NCBI RefSeq assembly: GCF_011386835.1
Contig: NC_088798.1
Location: 3,844,001 to 3,908,000 of the forward strand
DNA: 64,000 nucleotides
Direction of reading: 5' to 3'
Origin: Chrysemys picta bellii
Lineage: Eukaryota; Chordata; Testudines; Emydidae
The notes beneath the pieces were generated by a model. The model had not been told where the DNA came from. It was given only the letters and a program-made list of their open reading frames with translations, and searched no databases. Both the position numbers and the translations under genes were made by a program. Every line of letters begins with the position of its first letter. Within the stretch, counting starts at the first letter, position 1. Positions 23,104 to 35,700 of this stretch are shown piece after piece.

Positions 23104-23668
23104 AAGTGTTGTAAACAAGACACAAGAAGTACTTCTTCTGCTTTACAGCACGCTGATTAGGCCTGAACTGGAGTATTGCATCCAGGTCTGCGCACCAAAT
23201 TTCAGGAAAGATGGGGACAAATAGGAGAAAGTTCAGAGAAGAGCAACAAAAGCGATTAAAGGGCCAGAAAACATGACCTATGAGAGAAGTTTGAAAAAAC
23301 TGGATTTGTTTAGTCTGGAAAAGAGAAGACTGAGAGGGACATAACCTTTTATGTACTTGAAAACTGTTGTTACAAGAAGGACGGAGGTAAATTGTTCTCG
23401 TTAACCTCTGAAGATAGGACAAGAAGCAATGGGCTTAAATTGCAGCAAGGGAGGTTTAGGTTGGACATTAGGAAAACCTTCTGGTCAGGGTAGTTAAGCA
23501 CTGGAATAAATTGCCTAGGGAGGTTGTGAAATCTCCATCATTGGAGATTTTTAAGAGCAGGTTAGACAAACACCAGCCAGGGATGGTCTACAATACTTAG
23601 TCTTGCCATGAGTGAAGGGGGCTGGACTAGATCACCTCTCGAGGTCCCTTCCAGGCCTATGAATTGAA
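23104..23668 (+). mobile_element. CR1 LINE 3' fragment
   Basis: Translated pieces match CR1 C-terminal text (aggcctgaactggagtattg, agagcaacaaaagcgattaa, tggaataaattgcctaggga), and the end is gaggtcccttccaggcctat. It carries several frameshifts and stops. Confidence 0.85.
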
Positions 23669-24439
23669 CTTGAACTGGAAGGATTAGATTTTTATTAGTA
23701 AATGTTGATTTCACCGAACACACAAGAACCAACTAAAAGATTTCAATAATAATTGAAATTTACAGATAGGCAAAAAAAGATGCTGCTTGAGAAATTTGAG
23801 TTTAATTTCAAGATATCTACTTAGTATATTTTGACATGTGATGTTGACAATTTGTGTTTTAACAGTTAAGGTTCAACATCTTAGAGCTCAATGTCTACCG
23901 TCATTAAATAATTTCTGACCCAACTCCCATAATTTCCTGCAACTGTCAAAATTTAAATCAATAACAATTGAAAAAATGCTTATCCACTGAAATAAAAAAA
24001 AAAAAAAACCCCTGAATCCTGCCAAACCTAGTTTTAACCTCCCCAGAAATTGTATGCACCTAAGATCATATACATTCATACTACCTGGTTGATATACATA
24101 GAGCCTACATTGGCAAATTGATGAGATCCTCAGTGTATTCCAGGGATATTTTGCAACGTATTCATCCCTCCCCTCCCCCTAACAACTCATTCTTCTGCTG
24201 TCAGAGGCTGAAGACAACGTTGACAGCTTTTCATCCTCACCAGGTACAATGGCCTTTCTGAAAGGTGCTTTAGTCAAACTCAAGTTATCAAGCTCATTAC
24301 AGGGGTAACCAGATTAAATTCAATGTCCTGTGCTATCCATGAGGTCAGACTAAATGTCTAATGGTCCCTTCCCTTTTAGCCTTAAACACAGCTCCCCACC
24401 CTTGTCTGACACCAGGAGGGATGGGCAGCCTCAAGCCTA

Positions 24440-24716
24440 ACTTCCTCTTCAATGCAGATCTTATGAGACAAGCTACTGCTTTACCAGGCTGGAGCCCAAA
24501 CCCCTCCTGCACCCCACCCCCCCCCAACTCCCTGCCCTAAGCCCCCTCCCACAGTCTGCACCCCTCCTGCACCCCTGCCCTGAGCCACCTCCTGCACCCC
24601 CAACCCCCTTCCCTGAGCCCCCTCCCATACTCCACACCCCAACCCCCTGCCCCAGCCCTGCATACAATTTCTCCACCCAGATGTGGCCCTCGGCCCAGAA
24701 AGTTTGCCCACCCCTG
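24440..24716 (-). mobile_element. hAT-like element with C-rich tandem core
   Basis: The minus-strand start CAGGGGTGGGCAAACTTTCT is a typical hAT terminus. The body is a pyrimidine-rich imperfect tandem array with a unit like ccctgagccccctcctgcac. The other end is not clear. Gly-rich ORFs on the minus strand are translations of this array. Confidence 0.6.
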
Positions 24717-24756
24717 AGCTAAAGTATCCAGTGCAAATACACCTATCCTATCATTT

Positions 24757-24898
24757 ATCTCTCAGAACTGGAAGGGACCCCGAAAGGTCATCGAATCCAG
24801 CCCCCTGCCTTCACTAGCAGGACCAAGTACTGATTTTGCCCCAGATCCCTAAGTGGCCCCCTCAAGGATTGAACTCACAACCCTGGGTTTAGCAGGCT
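24757..24898 (-). mobile_element. Turtle tRNA-SINE, truncated
   Basis: This is a reverse-orientation copy: the tail (ctggaagggaccccgaaagg) comes first, then the B box region (aaggattgaactcacaaccc) and tttagcaggc. The A box end is missing. Confidence 0.8.
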
Positions 24899-25534
24899 TT
24901 ACAACTACTTTTACCTATCTTTTAAAAAATTATTCTTCTTCCTCTGTTTTGAGGTTCACACAAATTGGGGGAACAGTTAAAGTGACTATATAGTGTCACA
25001 TACACTGAGTAAGCAAGCTGAAAACCTGTTTCATGTGATCTTCTGGTTATGGTAATCTATAATAAAGTTTTCAGACAAGTGGTTTTTAAGTTGATATCCC
25101 TTAGATATGTATTTTAATATATTGCTCTGTATTGTAAAATGTAAATCATCAAAGTTATATGTGCAAAACTGCATAACTTTTGGAAACAGCTCATTTCTTG
25201 ACTGGTTTTAACTATGCATCCTTAACACTGCATTAACACTTTTTCTTACAGTTAACACTCGTAATTGGATCAGATGTTTGGTGCTGCTTTTCACATTTGA
25301 GTACACTAGCCTTAGGATAGAACACCTTATAACTGCAAGTTTACGTTACAAGTGTCCTGCATTATGCTTTCATTTGATAAGGACTGCCATCAAATCCTGA
25401 AGTGACATTTTCTGTTCAGAGGGAAGCTCTCCTTAATTAAAACTACTCAAAGTATTTTCATTCATCTGTAAGTTAGTGCATGATCAAAAATCAAATTAAG
25501 TGGCATGGAGGAGCAAGAATGACTAAGGGCTTGT

Positions 25535-25851
25535 CTACACAAACAAAATTTCCAATATTAATATTGGCATAGCTCCCCGTGTGGATACTACTCTTGACTA
25601 AGAGTGCCTTTTTCTGGTTTAACTTATGTTGCTCTGGAAGCTGTATAAGCTAAACCAGAGTAAGGCCTAGTCTACACTAAAGAGTTAAGGTGACACAAAG
25701 GGTTTATGTCAACCTAATTAGGTCAGTCTCTACACTAGAATGCTGCTTCCACCAAAGCAAGTTGCCTGCTACACAGACATAACTCCACCTCCATGAGAGG
25801 CATAGCGCTTATGTTGATGTAGTTAGAGCAACACAGTGTCTGTGCAGACAC
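25535..25851. repeat. Degenerate CTACAC-end repeats in tandem
   Basis: Several terminus-like strings (gggcttgtctacacaaac, aaggcctagtctacactaaa, cagtctctacactaga) follow one another. They look like two or three old copies of the MITE group inserted close together. Individual borders could not be fixed. Confidence 0.45.
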
Positions 25852-25854
25852 TAT

Positions 25855-26155
25855 GGGCTGGTCTACATGGGGGGGGAGGGGAGAAATCGATCTAAGATAC
25901 ACAACATTAGCTATGAGAATAGCATAGCTGAAGTCGACATATCTTAGATCGATTTACCTCGCATCCTCACGGCGCGGGATCGACGGCCACGGCTCCCCCA
26001 TCGACTCCGCTTCCACCTCTCGCTTTGGTGGAGTTCCGGAGTCGATGGTGAGCGCGTTCGGGGATCGATTTATCGCGTCTAGAAGAGATGCAATAAATCG
26101 ATCCCCGATAGATCGATTACTACCCACCAATCCGGCGGATAGTACAGATGTACCC
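25855..26155. mobile_element. CTACAC-end MITE, same subfamily as 636-833
   Basis: The ends GGGCTGGTCTACA and TGTACCC are flanked by TAT on both sides. An inner inverted pair (gatctaagata / tatcttagatc) and ggggatcgatttatcgcg with its near-complement are visible. The stretch ttggtggagttccggagtcg matches the first copy closely. Confidence 0.65.
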
Positions 26156-26159
26156 TATT

Positions 26160-27977
26160 TTACTTACAATGTATGTTGGCTGTCAGCACCAAGTGGGGCT
26201 GCCAGGTGGAGCCCTGCCCTGGTGTGGGCTTACAGCTGGACTCCTCTCCCCTCCACGCTGTCAGCCAGGTGTGGGGCTCACACTGGCACCTCCCCCTCGC
26301 TGTCTGTCAGGCCTGGGCTCACAGCTGGGGCCCCTGCTCTGACAGCCTGAGCTGTCAGCCAGGTGCTGTTGGAGAGGTTTTCTTCCCAACCAGAAGGACT
26401 AGAAACTTAACTTGTATTTTTAATGAAATCTTCAATTCTTCAGAAACTGATTAGGTCTTTAGAGAACCTACAGTTAGAGCCCCATGTTTTTGGGGGAATG
26501 CAAAACAAAATGAAAAAAAGTTAAAATGAAGAAGTCACCCCTCCTCCACAGCAGTGGTTGTGGTTGTAGGCAGCTAGGTCAAATTTGAGGGAGAGGTCCT
26601 ACAACCTGGCACACAGGGTTGCAGTGCTCCTCAGTTTTGGTCTGGCTGCCTTTCCATCATGATGAAAATGATGGAATTTATTGAAAAACTGACGCCTTCC
26701 TCCTGTCCCAGTTTCAGACATCTTTATCCTCTCTCCTGTAGAGTCACTGAATAATAAGTACAACAGAAAGGCGTATGTTTCATGAAGCAGCCAAGCCCTT
26801 GTGTTATGACAGAAGTATAACCTTGTACTTGTGATCTCCCCTACTGTAAATCATCCTCCGAGCACTGGGGTCAATGTAACTAGGTTCTCCAAGCATAAAT
26901 CATTTTAGTTTCAATTCAAACGTTCACTATTCAATGCAGTTTGAAGCCTTCTGAATAGGTCTGCATAATACAACATCATGGATAATACTGCTTATTTCAT
27001 TACAAGTAGTAACTAAAAGTTTTAGCACTGATAAGTCCACTCCTTGGGCAAGACTAATACTTTCTGGTGGCTGAGAAAGTTTAATTCTTCATTCTGAAAG
27101 ATGAACTGTCCCACAAAGTCATTTTATTGTTACATTTCTGTTTGCAATTTGAAACATGTATAAAGGCATCTGGGGTGGGTGGGCAGAAGTCTTCCCTTCA
27201 AATCTTCAAGATGTCTCTGACATTTATCACCTTGTATGTTAATGTTGCTACTGGAACTAATTTCTTTATTGGTGAACTGATTGTAAATATTCCACATTAA
27301 AAATTCCTGGGAAACTGGATATATACATTTTTCTTTAAAATTCATTTAGCTTTTTAAAGTCTTACCTTGTTGAAAAAAGTGTAGTAGAGAGGAAGGGAAA
27401 ATTGACTACTATCTTCGCTTGGTTGAGACAGTTTTACTGGCTTAAAGACTGTTTTTACAATGAAAGTAGTAATTAAAAAAAAAGGCAGAATTTGTTAAGC
27501 GCAGCCAAACTCTCTGGAATCCGATTTTCTAAACAAACCTATGATTCTCTCTTGTCCTTACTATTAAAAGCACACTCTATTCGGGAAGCTTTAATTGTGT
27601 ATTTCAATGATACAGTCTCCATCTTACAAATACACATCAGTTGTCCATATGTTTCAGGATGAGGAAGGACACAACGCAGTTATGCCACAAAAGCATTTCA
27701 CTAGGCTCTAGTTCCACTAAGCATGTCCCGAAATTACTTTTCAATCCCTTATACCTTTTCTATATTTTCCCAACCCCAAATCCTGCAGAGCACATACTGC
27801 TTATTAACAGCCATCTCCAGACAAATATCAGACTTCAACCATTTTGGCAGCGAACAAACCCTTGTAGACGTCAACTGAGTATAAACTGATCCAGTGTTGG
27901 CTTCTTGAGTCCACAGACTGCCGGAAATATTAGATATGTGAAGCACGACCTTCTCCCATTCATCTTAGTGAAACGTA
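26160..27977 (-). other. GPBP1L1 5' intron, nothing recognised
   Basis: Non-coding AT-rich DNA, with a short GC-rich piece at 26200-26350 whose ORFs show no family similarity. Confidence 0.4.
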
Positions 27978-28257
27978 GGCCACATCTACACTACAGACTT
28001 CTGCCAACACAGCTATGCTGGTCAGGTTTGTGAAATGGTGTGATCCCTGACTGAAAAAGCTGTGTCTGAAGATGTCTGTAGCATACAGACTGTTATACCA
28101 TCAAACCTGTACTTTTTCTAGTATAGTTCGTCTTGCTTGGGAGAGCTGGTGTGTGTGGAATAGTCTACACCGGTTACAAGCACAGTTTTGTCAGTATAAG
28201 CTGCAGCCATACTGGTATTCAGATGCTGGTAGAGTGCTTCTAGTGTAGACATGACCC
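27978..28257. mobile_element. CTACAC-end MITE
   Basis: The ends ggccacatctacactac and tagtgtagacatgaccc are imperfect inverted repeats next to TA on both sides. No ORF is present. It is a more diverged member of the group. Confidence 0.55.
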
Positions 28258-28472
28258 TAATAAAGACAATTTAATTATCAACATGAAATATTTCACCACT
28301 GATTTTAACAGAAATATTCAGCTATGTTTTTTCCACAATCTCAAACTCTCTCTCATAGCCCCCCAAGACCCAGATAACCTGTTAACATAGTTGCCAAGAT
28401 CTCCATCTTACCCACCCTTCCAAAGCAACTACTTCTACCTCCAATATCTTGCACCAGTGAACTCTGAAATTA

Positions 28473-28600
28473 GTTTCACAGTGGTAGCTGTGCTAGTCTG
28501 TATCAGCAGAAAGAACCGGAGTACTTGTGGCACCTTAGAAACTAACACATTTATTTGGGCATAAGCTTTCGTGGGCTAAAACCCACTTCATGGGGACTTG
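28473..28600 (-). mobile_element. Penelope-like repeat with mutated hammerhead ribozyme
   Basis: On the minus strand the order is ATGAAGTGGGTTTTAGCCCA, CGAAAGCTTATGCCC, then aaataaatgtgttagtttct and aaggtgccacaagtactccg. This is the hammerhead layout: a uridine-turn box, a stem of six pairs closed by four bases, GAAA, and a mini stem GC-UUAU-GC. The usual CTGATGA box reads CCCATGA, so cleavage is unlikely. The assignment to Penelope-like elements is from known association. Confidence 0.6.
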
Positions 28601-29873
28601 ATGTAGTACCTGTGTTAACAATACAAAGTGAATTTTGATTCAAAGTGTGAAGGCTGAGGTTAAGATCTTAATAATTACACAACCATTAATATCGCTAGCA
28701 ATGTCTATGTCTGCATATTAACCCAACCCTTTTAAGTTTACACTTCTACCTAATGCATAATGGCCTAGTCTGGGTTGTAAACTGAAAGCCCAACAAAATA
28801 AAAAACCCAAATAGTTTGATTTATTTAAGTTACAAAACATTAGAAACTGATTGTGTCAATTTTTGTACTGAAAAAACAACTCTAAAGATGTTAAAAAAAA
28901 ATATTTTTTTGAGAATGCGGGTGGCTCACAAGACCAGTAATGAGGCAGGGATCCTTTCACATTTACTGTCACCAGTTCAAATCCAGCCCTAATGACCAAA
29001 TTTTTTTTGACACTCTGTGAAATGAGTTGCCTTTTCAATCCAGCTCACAGTGGAAAGATCACATCACAAGAGCACCTCAACTGGTTCCACTTTTGGCAGT
29101 CGAAGAAAGATTAAAGAGTGCCCGGGCCACAGAATTCCCAGCTAAATTTCCCTCCTCCTTCAAAGATGGCCTCCACAGAACATGGTTAAGGCATACTGGT
29201 GGAGTAGTACAGGAGAAATATGTACTGTTACTTCATATACACCATATCTGTTGTATGGATAAAGGACTCAGATGTCATGAACAATGAATTCTTAGAAAGC
29301 ATTTAAGTAAAGATAATCTATAAAGTTACACAGAAACTGACAATGCACCTATCAAGCGTCAATTAACAGAATGGAATTTAGCATACACAGATGCTCAGCC
29401 ATGAAGACTAAAATCTTCTGGAAAAGAGGCAAGTTTAGTCTTCATGCTACACTCAAACCTTCACCTCCCTGGTAAGATTGCTAACAAGGAAGGTAATTAG
29501 TGCCAGTGGTCATGGCGTTTGTGCAACATTAACAATTTTCCATAAAAAATTGGACTGAAATAAATTAGACACACAATCCACCAGACACTACACAACCATC
29601 ATCTCTTATAACATGGATTAAACTATTTTTAAAAAGCTTTAATACTTAAAAATATTCAAAGTGCCATTCTATTTTGAAGAGTAACTAAAAATGACATTGC
29701 AGGGTTCCATGGTGGCCTCCATATGAAATGTACTTACTTCACAACAAGACATTTCCTTTTCTGATTGCCACACTTGCAAACTCAAATTGAAATCTTTCAT
29801 TTTCATGCGTCATCACAGTAATGTTTTGCCAGGACAAATGTTTTCAGCTAGGTTGCAAAAGTGTATACAGATT
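28601..29873 (-). other. GPBP1L1 5' intron, nothing recognised
   Basis: AT-rich, non-coding, no repeat identified with confidence. Confidence 0.4.
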
Positions 29874-31181
29874 TCATAGAATCATAAAACCATAGGGTTA
29901 GAAGGGACCGCAAGGGTCATCTAGTCTTACCCCTTTCCAAGATGCAGGACTTGTTGTGTCTAAACCATCCAAGACAGATGGCTATCCAGCCTCCTTTTAA
30001 AAACCTTCAGTGAAGGCACTTCCATGACCTCCCTAGGCAGTCTGTTCTATTGTCCCACTGTTCTTACAGTTAGAAAGTTTTTCCTGAGATTTAATCTAAA
30101 TCTGTTATACTGTAGTTTGAACCCACTGCCTCTTGTCCTGCCCTCTGTGGCAAGAGAACAATTTTTCTTCATATTTTTATAGCAGCCTTCCAAGTATTTG
30201 AAGATTGCTATCATGCCTCCCCTTAATCTCTTTTCCAAACCTAACATACACAATTTCTTCTTCAGCCTTTGCTCATATGGCTTGCAATTCCATCCCTTTG
30301 ATCATCTTTGTCATTCACCTCTGGATCCTTTCCAGTTTCTCTACTTCCTTTCTACACATTGGTGACCAAAATTGAACACAGTAGTCCAGGTAAGGCCTAA
30401 CAAGCACCGAATAGCATGGTACTATTGCCCGTCATCACTTGCAATTTTAGGTTGCATTAACAGAGGCATAGCATGCATTTGCTTTTTTTGCAGCAGCATC
30501 ACAGTTGACTTGTGTTGAGGTTGTGATCCACCACAACTTCCAGATCCTTCTCAGCAGTGCTGCTGCCAAGCCAGTTACCCCCATTCTGTATTTGCGCATT
30601 TGCCTTTTTCTTCCCTAAGTGTAGTACCTTACATTTGTCTTTACTAAATTTTATTTTGTCTATAGCCCAGTTCTCCAATTTATCAAGATCACTTTGAATT
30701 TTAGCTCTATTCTCCAAAGTATCTGCAACCCCCCAGTTTTGTGTCATCTGCAAATTTGACCAGTATGCTCTCTATTCCTACACCAAGGTCATTAATAAAA
30801 AATATTGAACACCAACAGACCCAGAACATATCCCATTCAAAACCTCCTTCCAATCTTACATCATTCCAAATCATGTAGTTACTCATTATTTGCTGCAGTT
30901 TAACCAATTATGTATCCACTTAATGGCAGTTCCACTGAGCATGCATTTCTCCACCTTACTTATGAGAATGTTAGGTGCGACTGTGTCAAAAGAATTGCTA
31001 AAGTCCAGGTGTATTACGTCCACTGCATTCCGCTTAGCCACCAAACCGGTTACCCTGTCAAAGGAGGACATCAAGCTGATTTGGCATAATTTGTTCTTAG
31101 TAAATCCATGTTGGCTGCTAGTGATTAACCCTTCATGCTCCAGGTATTCACAAATTGAATGTTTTATACATTGTTCTAGTA

Positions 31182-31514
31182 CAGTGGTTCCCAAACTTGT
31201 TCCGTCACTTGTGCAGGGAAAGCCCCTGGCAGTCTGAGCCGGTTTGTTTACCTGCTGCGTCCGCAAGTTCGGCCGATCGCAGTTCCCAGTGGCCGCAGTT
31301 CGCTGCTCCAGGCCAATGGGAGCTGCTGGAAGCGGCGCGGGCCAAAGGACATACTGGCCGCCGCTTCCAGCAGCTCCCATTGGCCTGGAGCAGCGAACTG
31401 CGGCCACTGGGAGCTGCGATCGGCCGAACCTGCGGACGCAGCAGGTAAACAAACCGGCCCAGCCCGCCCGGGGCTTTCCCTGCACAAGCAGTGGAACAAG
31501 TTTGGGAACCACTG
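31182..31514. mobile_element. Palindromic hAT MITE with perfect 8-bp target duplication
   Basis: The inverted termini CAGTGGTTCCCAAACTTGTT and AACAAGTTTGGGAACCACTG are perfect over 20 bases, and TTCTAGTA flanks both ends (31174-31181, 31515-31522). Nearly the whole element is a palindrome: the left arm (gcaagttcggccgatcgcag) is the complement of the right (ctgcgatcggccgaacctgc). The centre is near 31350. It was inserted into an existing CR1 copy, so it is younger than that copy. Confidence 0.9.
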
Positions 31515-31892
31515 TTCTAGTAGCTTCCCAGTATCAAGGTCAGGCTGACTGATCTATAGTTCCCCAGCTTCTCCTTTTTAAAGATGGGTTCTACTTTCTG
31601 CAGTCTTCCAGGACCTGTCCTGTCATCCATGAGTTTGCAAATATCATCAGTGGCTCTTGAGATTTCTTCAGCTAATTCCTTCAGCACTGTCGAGTGAATA
31701 ACATCAGGCCCCACTGACTTGAATTTGTTCAAATTAGTGAGAAGATCTCTGATGTGGTCTTTATTAATCCGGATCTGCATCTCGTCCCCTTTATTGTCTA
31801 TGGTAACTTCGCGCGTCGTCTGGTCACGTGTTATTTAATGTGAAAAAACTAAAGTAAGCATTGAGCAGCTCTGCCTTCCTATAATCTTCCAT

Positions 31893-32025
31893 TACCTGCA
31901 TCCGAAAAAGTGGGTATTCACCCATAAAAGCTCATGCTCCAATACGTCTGTTAGTCTATAAGGTGCCACAGGACTCTCTACTTCTTTTACAGATCCAGAC
32001 TAACACAGTTACCCCTTTGATACTT
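31893..32025 (+). mobile_element. Penelope-like repeat with degenerate hammerhead ribozyme
   Basis: The sequence reads catccgaaaaagtgggtatt, cacccataaaagctcatgct, then tctgttagtctataaggtgc and cagactaacacagttacccc. Stem II (gtgggt-attc-acccat) and mini stem GC-UCAU-GC with the UC cleavage dinucleotide remain. The box normally reading CTGATGA is CCGAAAA, and GAAA is AAAA. It lies inside the minus-strand CR1. Confidence 0.6.
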
Positions 32026-32769
32026 GACTTCCATTACCAGTTTACCTTCTCCATTGATCAGCAGGCCCGCATCATCCCTGATTTTTCTTTTTTGTCAGAG
32101 ATATTTGTAGAACCCCTTGTTGTCTCTAACATTTTTTGCCAGCTGCAACTCATTCTTTACCTTGGCTTTCCTGATTTCGTTCCTACATGCTTGCACTATT
32201 CCCATGTATATATTTCCTTGCTGACACGTCCCTCCTTCCATTTCCTGTAGGTATCTCTTTTGGTTTTTAGATAGATAAAAATCTCCTTGGGCAGGCACAT
32301 AGGCCTCCTGTGGCTCTCACCTTTCCTTTCTTCTGCATAGGAATAGCTTGATGTTGAGCATCTAATATTACATCGTTTAGGAACTGCTAGCCCCCTTTGA
32401 CTCCTTTTCTTCCTAATTGGAGTTTCCATGGGACCTTGCCTACTATTTCTCCGAGTTGGTTGTAATCTACCTTTCTGAAGTCCAGTGTCCTTGTTTTGCT
32501 GTTCTTGTCTTTTCCTTTCCTTAGGACCTTGAATTCTATCAGATCATGATCACTTCCTCCCAAGTTCCCGACCATCTTCATGTTCATATTTATCCCTGTT
32601 TGTCTATTTTGAATCTGGTGTTGACCATCTCCTTGTTATTTCCACAACTTTCTAAAACAAAAAGTTGTCTCCTACACGTGCTAAGAACTTGCAGGACACA
32701 TATTTTGCTGCAAAAGTCTTCCAAAAGATATCAGGGAAGTTAAAATCCCCTTATTAATACTAGTTCATG

Positions 32770-35700
32770 TGAGATTTAATTTATGAACAGTTTGGTTGAT
32801 CACAAGGAGGAATAGACTCCAGCTCAACCTCTTATCTATATTTTCTTTGCAGACAACCTTTTTTAGTTATTGAATCAAGTCTATTCATAAGTTTTAAAAA
32901 AAAAAAAACATACTTTTCAGACCAAAAACAAAAAAACAAAACTCACATACATTTATTTTAATTCCTCCTCATCAAGAATGCATACCACATGTATTCATAA
33001 GAATGTTTCCCCTCCTCTATTAAGCACTACTAATGGACTTGAGATTCATCCACTGTATTTAGCAAAGTAATGTATTCAACCTGGAATCCAATCTATCTTG
33101 AGGCAAAAAAGTTTGCTACCAGTATTTTCCAGTCTCAACAAGATAATCAGAAGACCATGTAGAGTACTTACCTCCTTGCTATACCCCCTCTAAAAAGTTT
33201 ACCATTGAAACACCCCTCCCCGTTTCATGATGCTCTGAGTTGAAAAGCTGCTGTATACCAATCAATCTTGGCCACATACAAGTTTTTAACCTTTGTTTTT
33301 CTATAAAATAATAGAACCATAAACTTAACCTCAGTTTTGTATATATTACAGGCCTTACTACAAAAGACATGACTAGTACAACCAGCAGAGTAGCTACTGA
33401 GGCAACACGTAGGCGTTTTGAGTGGAAACAAGCCAAAACTCATGAAACTTTAATTAGCTTGTTTGTAGTTGTCTGTATTTTAAACCACAAGAAACACAGT
33501 CCAGGCCAAAACTATAACTTTTAGTTTCAGTTTAAATTAGCTTAATGGTCTAGCCACATCTTCAATCCACCTTCCCTGATGAGCTACTGCTGCCAATATT
33601 GCTTCTGTATTTGCAAAACAACCTTGTTTCCCAATGTTGAACTCTACCATAAATTTTTTCAGTAGATTCTATTTCTTACAAGAGCACAGGACAGCGGATG
33701 CAGATGTCCTGGAAAGATCTGTACACTGGCACTGCTCACAAGGCCTGTGGTATTGTGCCACAAAGACCATAATGTAAAACTGCCAGTACTACTTGCCTTT
33801 TTTTCACAACTTTACCATATGACTAGACCTCACAAACCAACTATCAGAATACCAGACACACGTCTATTAAATAAAGCAGTACGTCCAACAATTTAAAGGA
33901 GGTGACACCCAAGAACCAGAAAATGCAACATTTTAAAAATGCTTTTTTTAAGCTTTTGTTAATTTGAGAGGGTTTTTTTAAATTAACTATAGAAATAAAT
34001 TTCTGTTGAAAAGCAGTAAACCAGCTATTTAAAAAAAGCATTAATCGTGTAACAAATACAACTAGTTGGGAAGCACTGTTCCCTATGGAAAAGTAGCTAC
34101 CCACCTACTTGTTTTTGGGGTTTCACCCTCTAAAATACCTCAACACAATAAGTTTCGAAGCTGCTTGTGGAAAAACTCTTCCAACAGTTCTAGTTTGCAA
34201 AGCCTCCAAAATGCCTTGTACCTCCAAAAGTAATACTATAAAGTTCTCTGTTCAGTCCCAGAGGAAGATGCATAAAGCTCCTTAAAGATCTAAAACAGTT
34301 GTTATTCCATGTTACCTAACAGTTTGATGGATTTTACGTTTTAAATACATGATACTTTTCAAATACATGTAACCTTTGTTTGTACTTGAAAGCCACAGAA
34401 AATGTAACATTTTAAAAACCACAGATCTCCATAGTTAAACATTCAGCACCACCACAAAACTCTGTTTGTTTGAGTTTAAATGCATTGTTTTAATGATCAG
34501 CTTTCTAGGATCATGGATGTTCTTATATTTAAGTACTATTATGCCTGACAGACTACAAGATGCTCAACACAGAGACCAAGTTTTCTATTATAGTCTCTAA
34601 AAAAAATGAGTATTGTCAATCTTCAGTAAATAATAATTGTTCAAAAAATTAACTTACTTGGAAAAAAAACATCTCAACTGAACAATACAGCTCCAATAGC
34701 TCGAGTCACATACAATTCACTATAAAAGCATGTCTGTGTGTACAGACATACACAATTCTTGTCCAAGATTTATTCCTTATAAGAAAGGAAAACCACCTAC
34801 TGTGATACCATTTGCAATTGTTATACCATCAAAACATCCCAAAGAAGCCTGTGAGGAACAGTAGAGTTGACTCTGTATCACAGTTGAAGAGGTTCAATGT
34901 GAAAGTGCTTTTAAAATAGGCCATTCTCAAGTAATTAAATTACTAACAGGAGTCACCAGATTTATTATTTTACCCCCATCACACACACTTAAAAAATCAC
35001 AAGACTTAAATTCTCCAAACTCCTTTATACTCTCACACTGGAATTATCTTGCCTTAAAAAAAAAAAAAGTCAACTTTGTACAAACACCTATGAGCCCATT
35101 CATCACCTCTTTCATTCATTTTTCAGGCAGCTCCATATTTACTCAAAAACATTACTTATAAAAGACTTAATTTAAACCTCTTAGGCCTCATCTAAGTTAG
35201 GTAACTGAACTGTTACTAATAATGGCTTTCAGCATCAGTCTTCCTGAACCAGTATTAAACTCCTGAAGCGCTACCAGAGGTAGGACAAAAGCATTTTTAT
35301 ACTGTTTCAGGAAGTAAGCTTTACATTTGTCCAGAATGGCGTTTAAAATTTTTTAATACTGTTTTGGAACTTTTGCTAATGACTATTCTCTGCAATAGTT
35401 CCCTTTCCTAGCACTGACAGGGAATTTTGAAGCACAAAAAAACATTTATAAAACAAGTTGACCTTACACTGGAATTACCCTCTTAAATGTAAGTCCTTTT
35501 CACAACTGGAACTGGGAAGATTGTGTACTTTCATTTTGCTTCATTATAGGTCAGTTCCACTACATATCATATTTGTATTGCTCCTTGTTTATCACTAAAG
35601 ATATCTGCATGAAACAGGATTTATTTTTAAAAATCAATTTGTTCTCATTGTATATTTTGCATTTGAAGTCCTGATATGGTATAAATGGCATAACCATGGT

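Larger units (their letters stand above)
29874..32760 (-). mobile_element. CR1 LINE, long broken copy interrupted by two later insertions
   Basis: In minus orientation the copy begins with endonuclease text (GGSDHDLIEFKVLRK, 32587-32387), then a linker (RNEIRKAKVKNELQLAKNVR), RT start (KFKSVGPDVIHSTVLKELAE, 31780-31517), RT middle (GFTKNKLCQISLM) and C-terminal RT (NWAIDKIKFSKDKCKVLHLG). It ends at tcatagaatcataaaacc near 29875. The hAT MITE at 31182-31514 and a hammerhead repeat at 31893-32025 split it. Many frameshifts make it non-functional. Confidence 0.9.

Noticed and set aside
24473..24711. Gly-rich minus-strand ORFs of 67-76 codons
   Set aside because: They translate a C-rich imperfect tandem array inside a hAT-like element.
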